Under the pieces are notes generated by a model. The model ran no database searches, was not told the DNA's origin, and was given only the letters and a program-made list of their open reading frames with translations. A program made the translations under genes and the position numbers. A stretch of DNA of 64,000 nt, taken from JAFGCY01 sp964609245 (GTDB taxonomy: Bacteria > 4484-113 > JAFGCY01). Positions 1 to 8,047 of the stretch are shown one piece after another (within the stretch, counting starts at the first letter, position 1; every line of letters starts with the position of its first letter). The DNA is taken from the NCBI GenBank assembly GCA_964609245.1, contig CAZSSB010000009.1:23726-87725 (forward strand), read 5' to 3'.

Positions 1-639
1 CATCTGGGCAGCAACCTGACGCGCATCATCGTGGTGGCCTACTTCGTCGAGGGGCTGCTGGGCAGGTGGGAGACCTATCCCCGCGCGCACTTCACGTTCG
101 TGCGGCACTGGGCCGCCAGCGCGTCGGTACTGGCTCACCAGCTGGCGGGCGACGCCGACTCGGAGGAGCGCGAAACGATCTCCACCGCCACGCTGCTGGC
201 CCGGCTTGGCTCGCTGCTGCTGGGACTGGTCTGGCCGGCTCCCACCGAGGAATACGCGGAGCAGCCCGACGAGGTAACGCGCCTGAGCTACGAGATGGAG
301 AAGTGGGAGATCAGCAGCCCGGCGCTGGGCTCGCGGCTGGCCCGCCATTGGGGGCTGCCCGATCCGCTGCCGGAGCTGATCGGCCAGCAATGCCGACCGC
401 TGCTCAGGGAGATGCCCGCCGATGAGACCAGCTACGCGCCTACCGCGATCGCGGTCTCGCTGGTGCTGGGCCTCGGCTTCCTGCACACGCCCCAGGCCAC
501 TGTGGACCAGCTGCTGGGGCACGTCAGCTATCTGAAGCTGAAGGACAACGTGCAGCGCCTGAGACTGATGGCGGCGTGCCAGGCCGCTTGGGCGGATTCG
601 CGCACCCAGAAGGAGCTGGCGGTTATCACTGAGTCCTAG
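1..639 (+). CDS. HDOD-domain protein, C-terminal part (cut by window edge)
   Basis: The frame is open from base 1 and ends at TAG 637-639, so the true start lies outside the window. The visible 212 residues fit the second half of an HDOD domain: an opening like LGSNLTRIIVVAYF, the helix FVRHWAASASVLAHQLA, then a segment ending RLARHWGLPDPLPELIGQQ, which matches the usual pattern of a late 'GxxLAxxWxLPxxLxxxI' helix. The usual His-His at the end of that helix is Gln-Gln here, and HDOD domains generally lack the HD-type metal site. Family members act in signalling or stress regulation without a known catalytic activity. The N-terminal part is unseen, so any attached receiver or GGDEF domain is unknown. 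Confidence 0.7.
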   Translation, partial: HLGSNLTRIIVVAYFVEGLLGRWETYPRAHFTFVRHWAASASVLAHQLAGDADSEERETISTATLLARLGSLLLGLVWPAPTEEYAEQPDEVTRLSYEMEKWEISSPALGSRLARHWGLPDPLPELIGQQCRPLLREMPADETSYAPTAIAVSLVLGLGFLHTPQATVDQLLGHVSYLKLKDNVQRLRLMAACQAAWADSRTQKELAVITES

Positions 640-692
640 CCAGCTGGCCTGTGGAGTGCGCACAATACACCTGGTGGTCTACGGGGTATCAA

Positions 693-721
693 TTGACGTA
701 AGCAATCGGCGCCGGTACCAT
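693..721 (+). promoter_or_regulatory. Sigma70-type promoter for the cohesin-like/M6 gene pair
   Basis: TTGACG at 693-698 is followed by a 17-nt spacer and TACCAT at 716-721. This is the one promoter in the window with a convincing -35 and ideal spacing. It lies 36 nt before the GTG start at 757, which has AAGGAG at 743-748. Confidence 0.5.
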
Positions 722-756
722 ATCTCCTAGGGTAGACGGGCGAAGGAGTTTGAGCA

Positions 757-1341
757 GTGCGGCCAATTCCAGTCAGTGCGGTCGTCAACGGCACGCTAAG
801 AGCCCTGGTCTTGCTGGGGTTGCTGGCGGGTTGTGGAGGCGGCGGTCAGCAAGTCACACCTTTGATGGACAGCACGCCGGTGGAACTGGCGGCTCCGGCC
901 AGTGAGGGAGCGCCTGAGCGCAACCGGCTGACGGCCAGCATGCCGGCGCTGAGCAGCCTGGCGGCGGGCGCCGAGTTCGACTTCCTGCTCAGCGTGGAAC
1001 TGGCCGAGGAGCTGTATCAGTGCAGCGCCCGCATTGGCTATGACCCCGCCGTGGTGCAGCCGGTCGCCGCTGAATACGGCGCGCTGATTCCCTCAGACGC
1101 GGTGCGGCTGCCCTGGGCCGAGGCGGAGGGCGTTGTGCCACTGGCCTTCACCGCCCTGCCGGGCCGCAGCGGCATTCAGTCCGGACGCGGCGAGCTCTGG
1201 CGCGTGACCTTCCGGCTGACCGGCGCGCCGGGCGGCGATCGCGCCGTCTGGCTGGTCAACGAGGCCGAGTTTCTGCAGCTGCGCGACCGGGTCGGACGCC
1301 GGCTGTCCTTCGATCTGGCCAGCGAGGAGGTGCAGCAATGA
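757..1341 (+). CDS. Cohesin-like domain lipoprotein
   Basis: The 194-residue protein starts at GTG 757, chosen for the AAGGAG 8 nt upstream. It has a signal peptide ending in a lipobox (LLAGC, Cys about residue 26), so it should be anchored in a membrane. Residues 60-190 read like a cohesin-type beta-sandwich: a 'DFLLSVELAEELYQCSARIGYDPAVV' type strand pair, a middle 'PLAFTALPG', and a late 'GELWRVTFRLTG'. Cohesin domains bind dockerin modules. Its last codons overlap the next gene (ATGA at 1338-1341), and that gene encodes a protease with a dockerin-like calcium loop, so the two may form a membrane-tethered pair. The cohesin call is by pattern only; another secreted beta-sandwich is possible. 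Confidence 0.6.
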   Translation: MRPIPVSAVVNGTLRALVLLGLLAGCGGGGQQVTPLMDSTPVELAAPASEGAPERNRLTASMPALSSLAAGAEFDFLLSVELAEELYQCSARIGYDPAVVQPVAAEYGALIPSDAVRLPWAEAEGVVPLAFTALPGRSGIQSGRGELWRVTFRLTGAPGGDRAVWLVNEAEFLQLRDRVGRRLSFDLASEEVQQ

Positions 1342-4300
1342 GATACGTGCTGTACTCAATCCTCGCGGTCGGTGTGCTGGCTACTGGTCTGCTGGTAATT
1401 GACGGCAACATCGCGCTGGCGATGCAGCCGCCCGAGCCGGGCATGCTGGCGCAGATGGAGGCCGAGGGCACTCTGGGCGACGCGCTGCGCTTCGCCGAGG
1501 AGCTGGGCAACCACGAGATGCGGGCTCCGCTGCGCGGCGCGCCGCTGGGCACGGACGATCCCTATACCATTGCCGGCATGATCGCCGACCACTTCGGTCG
1601 CTCCATGCGCGACAAGTCCACCTCGGCGATCGCCTCATCGACGCCCCAGGAGCTGGGCTGGCTGGAGTTGGACCTCAATCACGACGGGACGGTCGACGAG
1701 CGCGATGTGCTGGCGCTGGGCGTGCCCCAGCCCAAGGAGGCGGCGCTGTTCCCCAGCCTCGGCACGGTAAAGACCTTCGCCCTGCTGATCGAGTACTCGG
1801 ACTACGAGCACTGGTTTCCCAAGAGTGAGTTCGAGACCAACCTGTTTGCGGACGGCAGCGGCACATCCGGGTACGACTACTACCCGGCGTACTACCGTAC
1901 GCTGAAGTACTACTACGACCAGGCCAGCTACGGCCTGCTCAACGTGGATGGCGATGTCTTCGGCTGGTACGAGTGCATCCACCCGCGCACCTACTACCAC
2001 CCCAATGACAACAGCAGCAATCCCTGGGACGGCGAGCGGCGCAGCGAGATGATTCGCGAGGCGCTGCTCGACGCCGACGCCAACGGCGCGGACTTCAGTG
2101 ACTACGACAACGACGGTGACGGCGATGTCGACTACTTCCTGGTGGTCTACACCGGACCAGTTGGCGCCTGGTCGAGCTTCTGGTGGGGCTACTACGGCGT
2201 GTCAGTTGGGAGCGACTTCGTGCTCGACGGCGTGACGTTCCCCACCTACAGCTTCCAGTGGGAGCAGTACTACGGTTTCACGGGGAGCCCGCCAAATCCC
2301 GCCGACTGGGACCCCAAGGTCACCATCCATGAGACTGGCCACTCGCTGGGCCTGCCCGACTACTACGACTATCAGTCGGGTGTCGGGCCCGACGGAGGTG
2401 TCGGCGGACTGGACATGATGCACGGTAACTGGGGCGACCACAACTGCTTCAGCAAGTACGCGCTGGGCTGGCTGAACCCGACCGTGGCATTCACCAACCT
2501 GGACGATGAGCAGCTGGACAAGTCCAACGCGAACGCCGACGCGGTCGTCTTCATGCCGGGTTTTGACCCGGTCAGCCCCTGGTCGGAGTTCTTCATGGCG
2601 CAGAACCGCTACAAGGAGGGTATCGACAGCACCTACCCGACGAGCGGCCTGCTGCTCTGGCACGTTGACGCGCGGGTCAACAGCTACGGGCGCTACATCT
2701 ATGACAACTCCTACACCTCGCACAAGCTGCTCAGGCTGATGGAAGCGGACGGACTGGAGGAGATCGAGCAGAACAAGAGCGCCGACGCCGGCGACTATTA
2801 CGACGACACCTCCTCGACCGGTGACGATCTGACGCCCACCAGCACGCCGGATTCCACCAAGTACGACGGCACGGACCTGGGCATCTACTGCGATGACGTA
2901 TCGGTAGCCGGGGCCTCGATGACCGCCGACTTCACCATGTTCACCAGCAATCCGCCGACGGTGGAGATCACCGACCCGGATGCGGGGGACACGATCACGG
3001 GGACCGAGACAATCGCCATCACGGCGACGGATGACAACGCCGTGGAGCTGGTGCAGCTGCTGATCGATGGCGTGCTGGTCGCGGAGTGGACCGCTACGCC
3101 GTACACCTACAGCTGGAACAGCCTGGTGGAGTTCAACAAGTCGCTGACGCTGGAAGCGCGCGGCTGGGACGCCGAGGGCCAGACAGGCAGCGACACCATC
3201 AGCGTGACGGTCTCCAACACCGGTGTGACCTCCGTCACGGACGACTTCGAGAGCGGCCTGGGCAAGTGGCGAGCGCTGCACGAGCCGACCGATCCCAACG
3301 GGGTCTACATCGGGGGGGTGGGCTACTACGGCCTGGGTTCGGAGACGTTCTGGACGACCCGCACCAGCCCGGGTACGCCGACGCCGCTGGGCAGCGGCGA
3401 TGAAGCATGGGTCTCCGCACCAGAGGTCGACGTCTACTACAACGCGATGGAGCATCTGCGCAGCCAGCGGATCAACGCCACCTCGTTCACCGACCCGATC
3501 CAGGTGAAGTTCTATTACCGGGCGACCGGTGACTTCTCGCTGTGGGCTACTACCGACCAGGGCGACACCTGGGAGCGGCTGGCCGAGATCGACGGCTCAA
3601 GCAGCTGGACTACCTTCCGCGGTGTCTACGACTTCACGGGTGAGACCGTCTACCTGCGCCTCTTCTACTACGGGGACTTCCAGCTCGATGAGAACAACGG
3701 GCTGAGCCTGAGCATCGACGATCTGCTCATTCGTGAGGCCCCCAGCGACCCGCCGACCGTCTCGTTCACCTCGCACGATGACGGCGACACCGTCAGCGGC
3801 AACGAGACCTTCGCCGCCAGCGCCAGTGATGACAGCTCGGTCGAAGCGGTCTGGTTCTATTTGAACGGCAGCCTGGTGAAGGCGGATGACAGCTCGCCCT
3901 ACAGCTTCACGCGCAACACCCTGAATGACGACAACTACCCCTCGATCCCGATCAAGGCCATCGCGCTGGATGACGATGATCTGGTCAGCGAGCCGGCCGA
4001 GATCGCGGTAGTGTTCAAGAACCCCCGGGATTACCCGGTCTACGACGACCTGGAGAGCGGCACCGACGACTGGACGATCGACAACGACTCCAAGACCCCC
4101 AACTGGGCGCTGATCGACGACGCCGACGACGCCTACTCCGGCTCGCACTGCTGGGGCTGGGTCGGCAGCGTCACAGCCGACGGCAACAACGACAAGGCCT
4201 ACTACCTGGGCTTCGAGCCCGACTCGGGCCTCCAGACCATCGACCTCAGCGGCGACAGCCTGGACGACCCGGTGGTGCGGTTCATGTACCGCAGCGATGT

Positions 4301-4811
4301 GCCCGGTGACGCCGGCCTCCGGGTTCGCACCGTCAGTACGTGGGAAGGTACGCGGACGATCGGCTGGGTGACGGGCGACAGCGACGGCTGGGAGGAGTAT
4401 TTCATCCCGCTCAACCAGTACGTCGGTCAGTCCGTGCAGATCCTGTTCAGGATGTACAACCAAAACGACAACGGCGGCACCGGCTTCTGGCTCGACGACG
4501 TGCGGGTGGAGAACAGATACCCGACCATCCTCGAGATCGACCCGGACCGCGCGACGGTGGGGACCGAGATCACCATCTCCGGTATGACCTTCGGCTTCGA
4601 GCGCGGCACCAGCAAGGTCACCTTTGCCGACGGCGTCGACGCGGCTTCCGGAGACTACAGCTCGTGGGACAACGAGGAGATCGTGCTGGACATCCCGGCC
4701 GACGCCGAGAGCGGCGACGTGACGGTTACGGTGGGCGACGACACCGGTGCCGGCTACCACCTGACGATCGTCCTCGACGCTCCGACGATCCAGGATCTTG
4801 AGCAGCTGTAG
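1338..4811 (+). CDS. Secreted M6-family metalloprotease with dockerin-like loop, Ig-like and IPT domains
   Basis: 1157 residues, translationally coupled to the lipoprotein before it. An N-terminal hydrophobic segment (about residues 3-28) serves as a signal. At about residues 110-125, DLNHDGTVDERD is a dockerin or EF-hand type calcium loop. The protease domain follows, with the zinc motif HETGHSLGLPDYYD starting at His331; HExxHxxGxxDxY is the signature of peptidase family M6 (immune inhibitor A type). After it come two bacterial Ig-like repeats ('PPTVEITDPDAGDTITG' near 535 and 'PPTVSFTSHDDGDTVSG' near 810), each paired with a 'DDFESG..' or 'DDLESG..' jelly-roll module, and a C-terminal IPT/TIG domain. 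It should act outside the cell as an endopeptidase. There is no sorting signal at the C-terminus. The class call is firm; substrates are unknown. Confidence 0.88.
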   Translation: MRYVLYSILAVGVLATGLLVIDGNIALAMQPPEPGMLAQMEAEGTLGDALRFAEELGNHEMRAPLRGAPLGTDDPYTIAGMIADHFGRSMRDKSTSAIASSTPQELGWLELDLNHDGTVDERDVLALGVPQPKEAALFPSLGTVKTFALLIEYSDYEHWFPKSEFETNLFADGSGTSGYDYYPAYYRTLKYYYDQASYGLLNVDGDVFGWYECIHPRTYYHPNDNSSNPWDGERRSEMIREALLDADANGADFSDYDNDGDGDVDYFLVVYTGPVGAWSSFWWGYYGVSVGSDFVLDGVTFPTYSFQWEQYYGFTGSPPNPADWDPKVTIHETGHSLGLPDYYDYQSGVGPDGGVGGLDMMHGNWGDHNCFSKYALGWLNPTVAFTNLDDEQLDKSNANADAVVFMPGFDPVSPWSEFFMAQNRYKEGIDSTYPTSGLLLWHVDARVNSYGRYIYDNSYTSHKLLRLMEADGLEEIEQNKSADAGDYYDDTSSTGDDLTPTSTPDSTKYDGTDLGIYCDDVSVAGASMTADFTMFTSNPPTVEITDPDAGDTITGTETIAITATDDNAVELVQLLIDGVLVAEWTATPYTYSWNSLVEFNKSLTLEARGWDAEGQTGSDTISVTVSNTGVTSVTDDFESGLGKWRALHEPTDPNGVYIGGVGYYGLGSETFWTTRTSPGTPTPLGSGDEAWVSAPEVDVYYNAMEHLRSQRINATSFTDPIQVKFYYRATGDFSLWATTDQGDTWERLAEIDGSSSWTTFRGVYDFTGETVYLRLFYYGDFQLDENNGLSLSIDDLLIREAPSDPPTVSFTSHDDGDTVSGNETFAASASDDSSVEAVWFYLNGSLVKADDSSPYSFTRNTLNDDNYPSIPIKAIALDDDDLVSEPAEIAVVFKNPRDYPVYDDLESGTDDWTIDNDSKTPNWALIDDADDAYSGSHCWGWVGSVTADGNNDKAYYLGFEPDSGLQTIDLSGDSLDDPVVRFMYRSDVPGDAGLRVRTVSTWEGTRTIGWVTGDSDGWEEYFIPLNQYVGQSVQILFRMYNQNDNGGTGFWLDDVRVENRYPTILEIDPDRATVGTEITISGMTFGFERGTSKVTFADGVDAASGDYSSWDNEEIVLDIPADAESGDVTVTVGDDTGAGYHLTIVLDAPTIQDLEQL

Positions 4812-4837
4812 CCTCGTCGGTCCGGTTGCGCGCGGGT

Positions 4838-7423
4838 TCAGGATCGTGCGAGGATCCGCACCGTGCCGCGCGTGCCGTCGACTTCGATCAGCTGGCCCGT
4901 CCTGATGATCGCGCTCGCCGGCCCAACGTTGACCACCGCCGGGATGCCGTACTCGCGGGCCACGATACTGCCGTGGCTGAGCACGCCGCCCATGTCCATC
5001 ACGATTGCCGCGGCGCTCAGGAACAGCGGCGTCCAGCCGGGATCGGTGAACGGCGCCACCAGAATCTCACCGGGCAGTACCTGGCCGGCCTCGGCCCGCA
5101 AGATGACCCGCGCCGGGCCGGTGACCCGGCCGGGATTGACCGGCACGCCACGCAGCACGTCTGTCTCAGCAGCCGGCGTGCCGGGGTGGGGCCGGTCGGG
5201 CTCCAGACTGCCGATGACGACCGCCGGCGGACTCAGGTCAAGGTTCAGCCGGTACTGCGCGCGCCTGGCGGCCAGCAGTTCGCTGAGATTCCCGCCGCCC
5301 TCGTCGGTGGCCGCCAGCTTCAGCTCCGGGTATCTGAGCATGAAGATGTCGTTGCGGCCGGACAGCACGCCACGGTCGGCAAGTCGCCGCCCCAGCTCCA
5401 GCAGCATTCTGCGGATCACGGCGGTGCGCCGGACCACCTGGTTCCTCAGGCCTTCGCGCAGGGGGGCACAGGCCCGGGCCTTGCCCAGCACGAAGCGGAA
5501 GGCCAGCCGCCTCAGCGGACTCCGCAGGCGGGCCAGCCAGTCGGCAGTCAGTGCCGCTGTGGCGCCGGCCGTGGACTCAAAGCGAGCTGATAGCTGCTCA
5601 TCGGCCGCGGCGGCCAGATGGCTGCGCACCTGGTCGAGCAGCAGTTCCGGCTGCTCGATCCAGCGTGGATTGGCCAGCTCGTGTTCGGCCCGGCCGTGGT
5701 GCCCATGGGTGTCGAGCAGCCCGTCCCAGGCGGTCAGGAATTGCCCGCCCCCGACGGCTTCGCCGAGCAGCTGCCGGGTTTGCGGGTAGTCAACATCGGC
5801 CCGCAGTGCCGCCGCCACCCCGGGCTGGGTGTGGGCCAGCTGAGCCAGCTGCCACAGCGCCGGCAAGACCTGGGCATGCTCGTTGGTCCCCAGACCGGAC
5901 AGCAGCTGGCTGGCCCTGGCGTTGCCCTCCTCGCCGAACCAGCGGTTGCAGAGCTCGTAGAGCGCCCCCTGATAGAAGACCGACATGCCCATCAGGTCAG
6001 AGGCCGGGCGGGTGTCACCAATGTCCTCGATCTCACTCACAATCCGGCTGGCCAGCGCCTCGTCGCCCAGTGATTGCCAGTCGGTGCGCTGGAGCCGGTC
6101 GGCCTTCTCGCGGTGGGTTGCGATGACCGCGTAGCCGCTGGCCGGGTTGTAGGCCAGCAGCTTCAGGAGCATCTCCGGCAGGTGGGCAACCATCCGCAGC
6201 CTGTTGACACCCACTTCGGCGGCGTGCCGCTGGGCGGTGCGGACAGCCTGCACCATTTCAGGATCACTTTGGCGGCCGCCCAGGAGTTCGGTCAGGCCGA
6301 TCCGGCTGAGCCCGGGTATGCGCCTGACGCAGCTGGCCAGGACGCTGAGGTTGAAGTAGGCGCGGCCGGCGATCAGCCCCAGCAGCGCGTGCCCCCTGAG
6401 ATCCAATCCCAGCTTGGCGAAGAAGGATCCCAGCAGCAGGTCGACGGCCGGCTCGATCAGTGACCAGGTCATCGGTGTCACGACGTCGGGCAGGATCTCG
6501 CCGGTGTTGGCGTTGGTCCAGACCTGCACGCCCCCGGCCGGCTCACCCAGTGGCAGCGCGGTGACGGGCCGCGCCTGCAGCAGGCTGGGCTGGCCGTCCG
6601 CGATCGCCCACTCCAGATCCAGCGGGAAGCCGAACAGCTTCTCCGCCCGCAGAGCCAGCCGGCCCAGCTGAGCCGCCGCCGCATTGTCCAGCGAGCAGTC
6701 CCGCTGGAGACTCACGCCTGGTGTCGCCACCTCCCGGTGCCAGACTTCCAGCTGTGGTTTCGAGAGCACGACACGGTCGGGGGCGACGGTGCCGCTCACC
6801 AGCGCCCCGCCGAGACCCGATGCGGACTCGATGATGAGCCGGTCCGTGCGGCCGGTGACCGGATCGGCGGTGAACAGCACTCCGGCGCAGTCAGCCGGCA
6901 CCAGCTGCTGGACGATGACGGCCATCGAGAGCCCGCTGTGGCTGATGTCGCCGGCCTCGCGGTAGCGCTGCGCTCGCTCGCTCCACAGCGAGGCCCAGCA
7001 GCGTTTGACCGCAGCCAGGCAGTCCGCCGCTCCGGTGATGCCCAGCGCAGTGTCGTACTGCCCGGCGAAGGAGCGGGCGGGCTGATCTTCCGCCGTCGCC
7101 GATGAGCGCACGGCGAGCTGAAGCGCCTCGGCACTGGTGCCACATTCAGCGGCAAGTCTGTCGAGTTGCCCTGCGATCAGCGCTCCCAGCTCTTCCGGCA
7201 GCGGGGCCGCCACAATGGCGTCCCTCAGCTGCTGCGGAGTCGCAGTGCCGGGCCGGCTCTCCAGGCCCGCCGACCGGATGTGCTGCTGGTAGGCGGCGGC
7301 GGTGATGCAGAATCCCGCCGGCACCGGCAGCCCGGCCCGGATCAGCCGCGCCAGATTGAACGCCTTGGCCCCAACCTGTGGCAGGTCGTGCGGGCCGATT
7401 TGGTTCAGCGCGATGATCATCAC
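4838..7423 (-). CDS. PEP-utilising phosphotransferase, rifampin phosphotransferase/PEP synthase type
   Basis: 861 residues, starting at GTG 7423 with an ATG directly after it at 7420. The N-terminal two thirds is the PPDK-type ATP-grasp domain that binds ATP (opening 'GAKAFNLARLIRAGLPVPAGF', later 'SSATAEDQPARSFAGQYDT' near residue 110). The C-terminus is the swivelling phosphohistidine domain with GGVLSHGSIVAREYG, putting the catalytic His at about 817. A separate PEP-binding TIM barrel is absent. The total length and this ATP-grasp/helical/His order match rifampin phosphotransferases (about 865 residues) better than true PEP synthase (about 790 with a barrel). The enzyme uses ATP to phosphorylate a small acceptor through the His. 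Whether the acceptor is rifampin, pyruvate or something else cannot be read from sequence. A -10-like TACAAT lies at 7439-7444. Confidence 0.72.
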   Translation of the reverse strand: MMIIALNQIGPHDLPQVGAKAFNLARLIRAGLPVPAGFCITAAAYQQHIRSAGLESRPGTATPQQLRDAIVAAPLPEELGALIAGQLDRLAAECGTSAEALQLAVRSSATAEDQPARSFAGQYDTALGITGAADCLAAVKRCWASLWSERAQRYREAGDISHSGLSMAVIVQQLVPADCAGVLFTADPVTGRTDRLIIESASGLGGALVSGTVAPDRVVLSKPQLEVWHREVATPGVSLQRDCSLDNAAAAQLGRLALRAEKLFGFPLDLEWAIADGQPSLLQARPVTALPLGEPAGGVQVWTNANTGEILPDVVTPMTWSLIEPAVDLLLGSFFAKLGLDLRGHALLGLIAGRAYFNLSVLASCVRRIPGLSRIGLTELLGGRQSDPEMVQAVRTAQRHAAEVGVNRLRMVAHLPEMLLKLLAYNPASGYAVIATHREKADRLQRTDWQSLGDEALASRIVSEIEDIGDTRPASDLMGMSVFYQGALYELCNRWFGEEGNARASQLLSGLGTNEHAQVLPALWQLAQLAHTQPGVAAALRADVDYPQTRQLLGEAVGGGQFLTAWDGLLDTHGHHGRAEHELANPRWIEQPELLLDQVRSHLAAAADEQLSARFESTAGATAALTADWLARLRSPLRRLAFRFVLGKARACAPLREGLRNQVVRRTAVIRRMLLELGRRLADRGVLSGRNDIFMLRYPELKLAATDEGGGNLSELLAARRAQYRLNLDLSPPAVVIGSLEPDRPHPGTPAAETDVLRGVPVNPGRVTGPARVILRAEAGQVLPGEILVAPFTDPGWTPLFLSAAAIVMDMGGVLSHGSIVAREYGIPAVVNVGPASAIIRTGQLIEVDGTRGTVRILARS

Positions 7424-7480
7424 GGCAAGCCGGTGGCGATTGTACCAATCAGGCTGGATGCTCCGAGGATGGACGGGCAG

Positions 7481-7840
7481 TCAGTCGCCGGTGGCCGTCA
7501 CGCCGGCGGCCTCCACCATCAGCACCACGGTGCGCTCTGGGGCCCGCGTCCGGTGGAGCACGCCGCGGGGCACCAGCATTCCCTGGCGGGCGTCGAGCGT
7601 CACCGTGCGGCCCTCGAGGTCAAGCAGCAGCCGCCCTTCGAGCACGAAGAACAGCTCGTCCTCCCGGCCGTGCCGGTGCCAGTGGAACTCGCCCTCGAAC
7701 ACCCCCAGCTGCGCCACGCAGTCGTTGACCCGGCAGAGCGTCTGGTTCCACCAGCGCTCGGGGCACTCGTCGGCCAGCCGACCGGCCTCGATCACCTCCA
7801 GCGGCCCGTACTTCACGTCGGTGTGAATGTCGTAGTCCAT
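7481..7840 (-). CDS. Small cupin-domain protein
   Basis: 119 residues covering one complete cupin barrel. Motif 1 is visible as FHWHRHGREDELFFVLEG (HxH, then Glu) and motif 2 as LVPRGVLHRT (PxG..H), so all usual metal ligands (two His, Glu, His) are present. Cupins of this size bind a metal and may act as isomerases, dioxygenases or sensors; nothing points to one reaction. It has no signal peptide. The gene stands alone with its own promoter-like element at 7915-7923, giving a leader of about 70 nt. It is not obviously linked to the phosphotransferase gene downstream, 57 nt away on the same strand, though read-through is possible. Confidence 0.8.
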   Translation of the reverse strand: MDYDIHTDVKYGPLEVIEAGRLADECPERWWNQTLCRVNDCVAQLGVFEGEFHWHRHGREDELFFVLEGRLLLDLEGRTVTLDARQGMLVPRGVLHRTRAPERTVVLMVEAAGVTATGD

Positions 7841-7914
7841 CGCTGCTCCCCAGCACCCCGTATGGCGCGACAGCCTGACAGCGGACTGAGTGGGACTCAG
7901 CCACTTTCCCGTGG

Positions 7915-7923
7915 ATTGTAGCA
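7915..7923 (-). promoter_or_regulatory. Extended -10 promoter element for the cupin gene
   Basis: On the minus strand this reads TGCTACAAT, an extended -10 (TG one base before TACAAT). No -35 is visible at 17 nt. It is one of a series of GCTAnAAT elements in this window. Confidence 0.45.
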
Positions 7924-8003
7924 GCGCGGGCAGACCAGCTAGTGGGCGTCCACTACATTGTCGGCGAGTACAGAGCCGTCACAACGATCGTGCGGACTGG
8001 CGA

Positions 8004-8012
8004 TGCTATACT
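8004..8012 (+). promoter_or_regulatory. Extended -10 promoter element for the large PKD lipoprotein
   Basis: TGCTATACT ends 35 nt before the ATG at 8048. The TG is at the extended -10 position and no -35 is visible. Confidence 0.45.
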
Positions 8013-8047
8013 CCGCTCAGAGCCGGCACGGCATCGGGAGGCAAGGA

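Noticed and set aside
2202..3455. 417-residue open frame on the minus strand
   Set aside because: Antisense to the M6 protease and covering its zinc site; no domain seen.
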